This document shows, one piece after another, positions 6,405 through 11,301 of a stretch of DNA of 11,301 nt. Within the stretch, counting starts at the first letter, position 1. Every line of letters begins with the position of its first letter. The DNA lies in the NCBI GenBank assembly GCA_004553095.1, contig SFMJ01000072.1, forward strand, positions 1 through 11,301. Direction: 5' to 3'. Both the position numbers and the translations under genes were made by a program. The notes under the pieces are model-generated. The model worked only from the letters and a program-made list of their open reading frames with translations, searched no databases and was not told the origin of the DNA. The stretch is from Bacteroidales bacterium (lineage in GTDB: Bacteria > Bacteroidota > Bacteroidia > Bacteroidales > Muribaculaceae).

Positions 6405-7331
6405 ATGACACTTAAAGAGTTACCGGTGATCCTCAAGAACCTTGCCGAAGGGAGCAAGGAGCATGAGACAGCATGCGGCGTAATAGCACTTCGCAGCGAA
6501 GCCGCAGCACTTTATGAGACTGAGAAATATGACGATGCACTCAAGAAATCGGTGGAGGCACTCCGCGCCCTACGCGAGTGGCCCGATTACAGCAACTGCG
6601 AGTTTCGCGCATTGCTGATGGGGTTGATGTTCGACATCTCCGAGACCCACTATATGCTCAAGGACTATAAGCAGAGTGAGAAGGAGATTGAGATGATTTT
6701 CAAGATGCTTGACCCGCTGCTCAAGATAGATGCCGACCGATTTAACGAATATCATATATTGGCGATGGAACTCTCGACCCGCATTCTTCGTTCGCGCAAG
6801 AAGACGCTCGACTTGCTCGCCAAGCAGCAGATCAACACCGGCGTGCTCTATGAGAAGGTGAATGCAGGAGTGGCTGCCGCCACCGACAAGCTGGTAGAGT
6901 CTATGCGCAAGGGGGCGGAGATGATGGCGCAGACCGGCGACTATCATGGCGCGGTGAAGTTCTATATGGAGGCTATCAAACTCGCCAAGAAGCGCACCGG
7001 ACGTGTGAGCCGACGCGAAGTGAGAATGACCATCGACATGGCACGTGTCATGATGCACAATCGCAGCGATCTGGCGCGCAGCAAGCGTCTCCTCTCTGCC
7101 GTCCTCTCTCATGCCGTAGCCCTCGAAAGCATCGACTTGGAGCAGGAGATCATCAGCCTCATCGAGCAGATCGATGCCAACGAAGCCCACGAACCGATGT
7201 GGCGCACTTTCTTGGATAAACTCCAACAATCCGCAAAGCTCATCCGCAAAAAGAAATCGAATGTAGCCCCCGATGCAACTCCGGAGGCAACTCCGGATGC
7301 AACTCCCGAAGCAGCCCCCGAGGAGGATTAA
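6405..7331 (+). CDS. Tetratricopeptide-repeat-like helical protein
   Basis: A 308-residue protein without signal peptide or membrane segment, so probably cytoplasmic. It is almost all helix, with TPR-like pairs near 28-55 (SEAAALYETEKYDDALKKSV), 75-102 (DISETHYMLKDYKQSEKEIE) and 168-195 (RKGAEMMAQTGDYHGAVKFY). A basic stretch RKKKSN near 281-286 precedes a low-complexity tail of Asp/Glu-Ala-Thr-Pro units encoded by a 12-nt tandem repeat. No catalytic motif is seen; a scaffold or adaptor role is all the family suggests. It is 30 bp after the SIS gene and 36 bp before ribH. A TPR gene next to ribH is, as far as I recall, conserved in Bacteroidales, but its partner is unknown. Confidence 0.85.
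   Translation: MTLKELPVILKNLAEGSKEHETACGVIALRSEAAALYETEKYDDALKKSVEALRALREWPDYSNCEFRALLMGLMFDISETHYMLKDYKQSEKEIEMIFKMLDPLLKIDADRFNEYHILAMELSTRILRSRKKTLDLLAKQQINTGVLYEKVNAGVAAATDKLVESMRKGAEMMAQTGDYHGAVKFYMEAIKLAKKRTGRVSRREVRMTIDMARVMMHNRSDLARSKRLLSAVLSHAVALESIDLEQEIISLIEQIDANEAHEPMWRTFLDKLQQSAKLIRKKKSNVAPDATPEATPDATPEAAPEED
7272..7319 (+). repeat. Four imperfect 12-nt tandem repeats in the TPR gene tail
   Basis: The units gatgcaactccg, gaggcaactccg, gatgcaactccc and gaagcagccccc encode Asp/Glu-Ala-Thr/Ala-Pro four times just before the stop. The unit is four codons, so copy changes stay in frame. Confidence 0.85.
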
Positions 7332-7367
7332 TCCATCTATCATAAACACAATCACTTAGAACACAGT

Positions 7368-7898
7368 ATGTCAACAATACTCAACACCAACGGTGACAGT
7401 CTTGAGATCCCGACGGTCTTGGTAAAAGAACCTCTAAGAGTAGCTATCTTCACAGCCGAGTGGAATCCGAAGATAACGCATGCTCTGCGCGACGGAGCCA
7501 TCGACGTATTAAAGCGTGCCGGAGTGAATGATTGCGATATTGACCGCTTTGATGTGCCCGGCACTGTCGAATTGGTCAATGCCGCTGCTTTGGCAGTTAA
7601 TAAAGCTTGCAGTAAAAGATTTAATAACATGCCGGGGGCATATCATGCCGTAATAGTGATAGGGTGTGTGATACGGGGTGATACACCCCACTTCGACTAT
7701 GTCTGCGACATTGTGGCGCAAGGCACAGCCCAACTCAATGCCAAGGGAGAAACGCCGGTAATCTTCGGTGTGCTGACCGTCGACAATGAGCAGCAAGCCC
7801 TCGACCGCGCCGGTGGCTGCCTCGGCAACAAAGGGGCCGAAGCCGCCGTAGCCGCCATCAAAATGGCAAACCTACATCATACGGTTAGTCTCAAGTAA
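7368..7898 (+). CDS. ribH: 6,7-dimethyl-8-ribityllumazine synthase
   Basis: Condenses 5-amino-6-ribitylaminouracil with 3,4-dihydroxy-2-butanone 4-phosphate, the penultimate step of riboflavin synthesis; it normally assembles into pentamers or icosahedral shells. The 176 residues include FTAEWNPKIT at 28-37 (aromatic substrate stack), DVPGTVELVNAA at 62-73, VIGCVIRGDTPHFDYVCD at 97-114 with catalytic His108, and GVLTVDNEQQALDRAGG at 134-150 with phosphate-binding Arg147. The N-terminal 20 residues before EPLRVAIFTAEWN are variable, as in other family members. ribF lies about 5 kb upstream on the same strand; no FMN riboswitch is visible near either gene. A nuclease gene follows after only 7 bp. 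Confidence 0.97.
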   Translation: MSTILNTNGDSLEIPTVLVKEPLRVAIFTAEWNPKITHALRDGAIDVLKRAGVNDCDIDRFDVPGTVELVNAAALAVNKACSKRFNNMPGAYHAVIVIGCVIRGDTPHFDYVCDIVAQGTAQLNAKGETPVIFGVLTVDNEQQALDRAGGCLGNKGAEAAVAAIKMANLHHTVSLK

Positions 7899-7905
7899 GT
7901 AAAGC

Positions 7906-8304
7906 ATGAGCAAACTAATTAAAACCGATGCAGAATACTCCCGGTGGATTCAGGAGTTAAAAGAAAGATACCGCCGAAGCCAAATTAAAGCTGCTACTCG
8001 AGTGAACTGCGAGATGCTACGTTTCTACTGGTCGCTCGGTCGTGACATTGTAGCCCGCGATGCCGAGAATGTTTACGGCAGTGGTTTCTATCGGAATCTC
8101 AGTCAGGATCTGAAAGTTGCTATTCCGGAAGCAGATGGCTTTTCTCGACAAAACTTGCAATATATGAAGAAGATGTATCTTCTTTATAGTCAGTCGCTAA
8201 CAAATTGCCAACAAGTTGTTGGCAATTCTGAAACCGAGATATGCCAACAAGTTGCTGGCACAACTCCCAATATAAATGACGATATTATTTTTTCAATTCC
8301 GTGA
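7906..8304 (+). CDS. N-terminal half of a split DUF1016/YhcG-type PDDEXK nuclease
   Basis: A 132-residue fragment matching the DUF1016 N-terminal domain: IQELKERYRRSQIKAATRVN at 15-34, MLRFYWSLGRDIV at 37-49, YGSGFYRNLSQDLK at 57-70 and GFSRQNLQYMKKMYLLY at 78-94. A linker with two 12-residue units (NCQQVVG and ICQQVAG) ends at FSIP and a TGA. In intact family members this point is followed by a W-G-H-H/N motif and about 18 further residues before ALFYA; here they are missing and the frame changes. The next half begins at a GTG overlapping the TGA (GTGA). Best read as one gene broken by a small deletion of roughly 50 nt, though coupled translation of two polypeptides cannot be excluded. Unlike its neighbours it is AT-rich, and it sits 7 bp behind ribH, which suggests recent transfer. 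E. coli YhcG is about 375 residues; the two halves total 348. Confidence 0.85.
   Translation: MSKLIKTDAEYSRWIQELKERYRRSQIKAATRVNCEMLRFYWSLGRDIVARDAENVYGSGFYRNLSQDLKVAIPEADGFSRQNLQYMKKMYLLYSQSLTNCQQVVGNSETEICQQVAGTTPNINDDIIFSIP
8204..8260 (+). repeat. Two tandem palindromes in the nuclease linker
   Basis: At 8204-8226, attgccaacaa and ttgttggcaat are perfect 11-nt reverse complements around a single G. At 8242-8260, tgccaacaa and ttgctggca repeat the palindrome with one mismatch. The centres (8215 and 8251) are 36 nt apart, exactly 12 codons, and both encode a Cys-Gln-Gln-Val-Val/Ala-Gly unit. Confidence 0.9.
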
Positions 8305-8951
8305 CCGCATTATTTTATGCTCATAAGATTGTTGAAGAAGGGTGGTCAAGAAGCGTGCTAAAATCTTTTATTAACACGAATCTACACTTGCGCCAAGGCA
8401 AAGCTTTGACAAGTTTTTCTCGTCTTCTTCCGACTCCTGATAGCGACCTTGCCCAAGAATTGACAAAAGACCCTTATATTTTCGATTTTACCGAAATGAC
8501 AGAACCATATAAAGAGCGAGAACTTAAGAAAGCATTAATGGCTAATATTTCCCGCTTCCTTTTAGAACTTGGCTCCGGGTTTGCTTATGTCGGTGAAGAA
8601 TATCGCCTTAAAGTAGGAGTCACAGAACAATTCATTGATTTACTGTTTTATAACACAAAATTGCACTCGTATTGTGTTATCGAGGTCAAGACGGGTACAT
8701 TCGGAGCTGGAGACATTGGGCAACTCGGAACTTATATGACAGCGGTAAACCACATACTGAAGACCGAACAGGACAACCCAACAATCGGGTTGCTGATATG
8801 CAAAGATAAAGACAATGTGCTTGCCCAGTATGCTCTCGAATCATCATCGCAACCTATCGGGGTAGCTGAATTTCAACTGACAAAATTCATCCCGGATGAA
8901 TTTAAGAGTTCTCTACCCTCAATAGAGGACATCGAATTAGAGCTGAAATAA
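8301..8951 (+). CDS. C-terminal half of a split DUF1016/YhcG-type PDDEXK nuclease
   Basis: A 216-residue fragment in a different frame from its N-terminal half. It has the conserved ALFYAHKIVEEGWSRSVLKS, LYKDPYIFDFTE-like segment (TKDPYIFDFTEM), ELGSGFAYVGEEYRL, and the PD-(D/E)xK nuclease core: Asp in FIDLLFYNTKLHSYCVIEVK, then the E-x-K of IEVK, then GAGDIGQLGTYM. The catalytic residues are present, so the nuclease fold itself is not obviously damaged. YhcG-type proteins are linked to mobile DNA and restriction/defence contexts, but their function is not well defined. The first codon GTG overlaps the upstream stop TGA, so re-initiation is possible; otherwise this half would not be made. Composition is AT-rich like the first half. 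It ends about 80 bp before a terminator. Confidence 0.85.
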   Translation: MTALFYAHKIVEEGWSRSVLKSFINTNLHLRQGKALTSFSRLLPTPDSDLAQELTKDPYIFDFTEMTEPYKERELKKALMANISRFLLELGSGFAYVGEEYRLKVGVTEQFIDLLFYNTKLHSYCVIEVKTGTFGAGDIGQLGTYMTAVNHILKTEQDNPTIGLLICKDKDNVLAQYALESSSQPIGVAEFQLTKFIPDEFKSSLPSIEDIELELK

Positions 8952-9031
8952 TTTTGAGTTATTCGAGACTTTGATTTATTTTGAAATCCATACGTCGGGT
9001 TTGGGCGTAAAAAGTCACCGCAACATAAAAG

Positions 9032-9071
9032 CGACCGCAACAGTATATGATATCCTGTTGCGGTCGTTTTT
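9032..9071. terminator. Bidirectional rho-independent terminator between convergent genes
   Basis: cgaccgcaacag (9032-9043) and ctgttgcggtcg (9055-9066) form a perfect 12-bp stem around an 11-nt loop. TTTTT follows on the plus strand (9067-9071); on the minus strand the stem is followed by GCTTTT. It lies between the nuclease gene end (8951) and the end of the minus-strand FKBP gene (9095), fit to stop both. A partial extra copy of the left arm (accgcaaca) lies at 9017-9025. Confidence 0.9.
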
Positions 9072-9094
9072 ATTCTTTCCGGATTGGTGGGAGA

Positions 9095-9658
9095 TTAACA
9101 GCCTTGGCAGTTGCAATCGCCTTCGCTGCAATCGCTGCCGCAGCCACCTTGGCAACCTCCGCCACAGCCGCCACAGCCCCTCTTCGGGTTCTTCTCCTCT
9201 TCGGTCGCTTCGCGTACTCGCTCCACTACCCCATCATATCGGATGGTCTTCCCGGCAAAGGGATGATTGAAGTCCATCTTCACCTCCTCGTCGCCGATCT
9301 CCAGCACCGTGCCTACCACGCGATATCCTTCGCCGGTAACCATCGGGAGCACTGCCCCAACCGCTACCTCCGATGCCAACTCGCCGTCGCGCATGAAGAT
9401 CTCCTTCTCCAGCATTACCACATTCTCGTCATCGCGCAGGCCAAATGCCAGCTCCGGCGGCAAGGTGATGCCAAACTTATCACCCGCCTTCAGGCCATCC
9501 ATCGACTGCATCAATGCCGGAACCACCTGCACCGACACTCCGAACACCATATTGTCCGGTTCGTTGCGGGGAGTCTCAAAGAGTACTTCGCCGGTGGCTT
9601 CATCATATACCTTATATGAATACTCGACAAACTTGCCGGGTCCTACGATCTGTTCCAT
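9095..9658 (-). CDS. slyD: SlyD-like FKBP-type peptidyl-prolyl cis-trans isomerase with cysteine-rich tail
   Basis: A cytoplasmic prolyl isomerase and chaperone. The 187-residue protein starts with the FKBP strand FVEYSYKVYDEATGEVLFET, continues with MDGLKAGDKFGITLPPELAF at about 53-72, an insert-in-flap chaperone domain (about 73-125), and the SlyD hallmark DFNHPFAGKTI at 129-139 followed by REATEEEK. The tail 161-187 holds eight cysteines in 26 residues (CxxCxxxCxxxC pattern, then CxxxxCxCxxC) with many glycines and no histidine. E. coli SlyD has a His/Cys-rich tail that binds Ni2+ for hydrogenase maturation; a metal-binding role here is inference, and the all-Cys tail would favour soft metals. 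No clear -7 box is seen in the 62-bp gap upstream, so it may be read with the DUF4919-like gene. Confidence 0.93.
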   Translation of the reverse strand: MEQIVGPGKFVEYSYKVYDEATGEVLFETPRNEPDNMVFGVSVQVVPALMQSMDGLKAGDKFGITLPPELAFGLRDDENVVMLEKEIFMRDGELASEVAVGAVLPMVTGEGYRVVGTVLEIGDEEVKMDFNHPFAGKTIRYDGVVERVREATEEEKNPKRGCGGCGGGCQGGCGSDCSEGDCNCQGC

Positions 9659-9720
9659 TTTTTTAACTTTACTATTATATATTAGGTTTAATAACTTACT
9701 GAAATTCAGAATAATCCGAT

Positions 9721-10635
9721 TTACTCTTCAGCCGGTTCATCATCCGGGTCACCTTCAGCCGGCTCATCATCGGGCATCGGCGTCGGGGTAGCAACCTCCG
9801 CCGCCACCATATCCTCCGGATGCTTCAACTCATACTGCGCCTGCGGCACCATCACATTGAAATAGAAGCCCTCCGCTTTCTTATCGCGACGCCGCTTATC
9901 ATTCTCATCCGGCTGCACCAGCAGATAGTCATAACAAGGCTCGATCCACTTCACATCGACAGCCTCATAACCAAGAAGTTGCACCATATCATATTCATGC
10001 GAAGGGTAGATGACATACCAGGCATTCTCGGTCGAATCGCCTGTGCCGGTGCTCTTGATAGCCCCAAGGATATTCTCAAGACGGAACTCCCAGATCTTGG
10101 CACGCATCGTCTTCTTCTTCTCCTTGAGCACATGGACCAAGAAACTCATCTGGCGCAGATCGAAGGGATTATCCTCAAGTGCCAAACGAGCATACTTCTC
10201 GATCGTGTCAGCCTCCTCCTTGGTGTGGGTGGGGCTCTGACGATAATGATCGATCATGCCGGGATAGGGAGACTCGCGATAAGGGTCGAAATCCTCCTGG
10301 AACATATACCCGAAATAGAAATAGCGGAACTCCTCCGGGGTCATCGTCGTGTCATTGACCTCATACTTCTTCAGAAGTTTGGGGAAATGGAATCGAGACT
10401 TCGGATTGAGAGTCTCTTGGCGGATAGAATCGAGATCCGGTTTGTGGACTTTAATCTTACGTTTGCTATCCGACTTGACCTTGCTATTGGCGATACGCTG
10501 ACGCGCTTCGGCATTGCGCGAAGCCTGCGAGCGGGATGTAGTATTGGGAGTTTGAGCCGACACTGACAGCGACAGGATGCTGCAGAAGGCTATAATTGCG
10601 ATTAGAAACTTTCTCATTCTTATACTCTTGATCAT
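9721..10635 (-). CDS. Secreted DUF4919-like protein of unknown function
   Basis: A 304-residue protein with a signal peptide: basic start, hydrophobic core FLIAIIAFCSILSLSVSA at about 10-27, cleavage likely after SVSA before Gln28. There is no lipobox Cys at the cleavage site, so it is probably periplasmic or secreted. A basic linker (30-66) leads to a conserved-looking core with LNPKSRFHFPKLLKKY, TPEEFRYFYFGYMFQEDFDPY at about 99-119 and TENAWYVIYPSHEYDMVQLL at about 202-221, a pattern I associate with the Bacteroidales DUF4919 family. The C-terminus is an acidic Pro/Asp/Glu repeat (DDEPAEG and DDEPAEE). The first ATG overlaps the upstream stop as ATGA, suggesting coupled translation; Met7 is an alternative start that gives a cleaner signal peptide. 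Function unknown. Confidence 0.75.
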   Translation of the reverse strand: MIKSIRMRKFLIAIIAFCSILSLSVSAQTPNTTSRSQASRNAEARQRIANSKVKSDSKRKIKVHKPDLDSIRQETLNPKSRFHFPKLLKKYEVNDTTMTPEEFRYFYFGYMFQEDFDPYRESPYPGMIDHYRQSPTHTKEEADTIEKYARLALEDNPFDLRQMSFLVHVLKEKKKTMRAKIWEFRLENILGAIKSTGTGDSTENAWYVIYPSHEYDMVQLLGYEAVDVKWIEPCYDYLLVQPDENDKRRRDKKAEGFYFNVMVPQAQYELKHPEDMVAAEVATPTPMPDDEPAEGDPDDEPAEE

Positions 10636-11174
10636 AAGGCATTTACATTAGCCATAGCAATGGCGATCACCAAGGCGATGCCCATCTGCATCAGCGTGAC
10701 AAGCGTAGGGAATCCCTTGGCTAATAGATATTTAACGAAAAAACCGGATCCCGGCTTCACCTGCCGCCCCTGTGGGGTGTAGGTGTAGAGCAGAAAACCG
10801 AAGATGATGCCGGCAGCGATGGATAGAGCCATACAACTATATCTGAGCGACACCGACGAAGTGACCGAATAGCCGAGCATGCCGAGCGCCATGCCGGTGA
10901 ATCCACCCACGATGATATAGAGCATGCCGCGAGTCTGCCGGCTGATTTGCTCCGGCTGCAGATAGCATATCACCGCCACCAAGAGCGAGAGGGCAAACCA
11001 ACTCGAGAGCATCACCCCATTGATAGGGAGGAGAGGCACGCCGTTGTCGCTCATCAGCGAAAGCAAGAAGAGGGCAACGAGCGACAATGCCGGCGCCACG
11101 ATCAGACGCCCATACAGACACCATATCGAGCCTACCCACAGCAAGATGCTTGCCACCAACAGGAATATATTCAT
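10632..11174 (-). CDS. Small polytopic inner-membrane protein of unknown function
   Basis: A 180-residue protein with about six hydrophobic segments: roughly 2-20, 25-41, 53-71, 84-103, 110-130 and 155-174. Short polar loops lie between them (QPEQISRQTRG and TYTPQGRQVKPGSG) and no catalytic or transporter signature is visible. I do not recognise a named family. Its stop TGA overlaps the ATG of the DUF4919-like gene in ATGA, so the two are very likely co-translated; a membrane partner for a secreted protein is a reasonable but untested reading. Upstream on the minus strand only weak -7-like sequences (one mismatch) are seen at 11182-11205. Confidence 0.7.
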   Translation of the reverse strand: MNIFLLVASILLWVGSIWCLYGRLIVAPALSLVALFLLSLMSDNGVPLLPINGVMLSSWFALSLLVAVICYLQPEQISRQTRGMLYIIVGGFTGMALGMLGYSVTSSVSLRYSCMALSIAAGIIFGFLLYTYTPQGRQVKPGSGFFVKYLLAKGFPTLVTLMQMGIALVIAIAMANVNAL

Positions 11175-11229
11175 ACTAATTCACGTTCAAAAATTATGAC
11201 AAAGGTTCGCGCCGAATGTTTACGGAGAT

Positions 11230-11245
11230 TAAGAGCGCGTTCCTT
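11230..11245 (+). repeat. Copy 2 of the dispersed 16-nt element taagagcgcgttcctt
   Basis: Identical over 16 nt to 2862-2877 and, over aagagcgcgttcct, to the minus strand of the terminator hairpin at 218-246. It lies in the 127-bp gene-free right edge (11175-11301), with a T-rich tract (aaattttt) directly after it. No complete gene is visible around it; a downstream partner arm may lie beyond the window. Confidence 0.7.
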
Positions 11246-11301
11246 AAATTTTTGGGGTCGTAGAGGCGGATATTTTTGAGCAGATTTTGAAAGTCGCAGC
11301 G

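Noticed and set aside
6570..7355. 261-codon minus-strand open frame
   Set aside because: Antisense to the TPR gene; His/Leu/Asp-rich shadow with no start context or family match.
8288..8294. T6 run in the nuclease gene as a programmed -1 frameshift site
   Set aside because: The heptamer is not in the proper X XXY YYZ phase, and joining the frames there would still lack the conserved WGH segment, so deletion explains the break better.
9820..10566. 248-codon plus-strand open frame
   Set aside because: Antisense to the signal-peptide-bearing DUF4919-like gene; Ile/Leu/Arg-rich shadow composition and no domain.
11175..11301. Start of a plus-strand gene at the right edge
   Set aside because: The only frame from an ATG near 11196 is about 27 codons and shows no family pattern.

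Overview
The window looks like chromosomal DNA of a gut-type Bacteroidales bacterium; Muribaculaceae-like is my best guess. Three things point there: moderately GC-rich housekeeping genes, promoters matching the Bacteroidetes -7 box (TAnnTTTG) instead of sigma-70 boxes, and weak Shine-Dalgarno sequences. The gene set also fits: recF followed by a DUF721 gene, a TPR gene followed by ribH, a SlyD-like FKBP, and a Bacteroidales-type UPRTase. Gene identities come from reading translations and motifs; no database search was run.

Left end (1-1260): the 3' end of a truncated gene for a probable ATP-binding/AlbA_2-type regulator carries five in-frame 12-nt repeats and ends in a strong hairpin terminator. 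Convergent to it is pfkA (6-phosphofructokinase) on the minus strand. A short divergent promoter region (1245-1313) separates pfkA from a plus-strand pair: a HAD hydrolase and ribF (riboflavin kinase/FAD synthetase).

Centre (2865-8951): after a 218-bp gap with a Bacteroidetes-type promoter comes a long co-oriented run. It contains upp (uracil salvage), recF (recombination), a DUF721/DciA-like gene, a hot-dog thioesterase, a single-domain arabinose-5-phosphate isomerase (Kdo/LPS precursor), a TPR protein and ribH (lumazine synthase). A broken DUF1016/YhcG-type PDDEXK nuclease gene sits only 7 bp behind ribH. A bidirectional hairpin terminator at 9032-9066 closes the run. ribF and ribH lie in the same neighbourhood, so riboflavin synthesis and its conversion to FMN/FAD are both represented.

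Right end (9095-11174, minus strand): a membrane protein gene and a secreted DUF4919-like gene overlap by ATGA. A SlyD-like FKBP prolyl isomerase with a cysteine-rich tail lies downstream.

Most of the window is ordinary housekeeping sequence, and I do not see a clear new multi-gene system. The items worth a second look are small. They are a 14-16-nt element present three times (inside the left terminator, at the ribF stop, and at the right edge), a heptamer array filling the upp-recF gap, and 12-codon-spaced palindromes in the linker of the nuclease gene. The nuclease gene itself appears split by an internal deletion.
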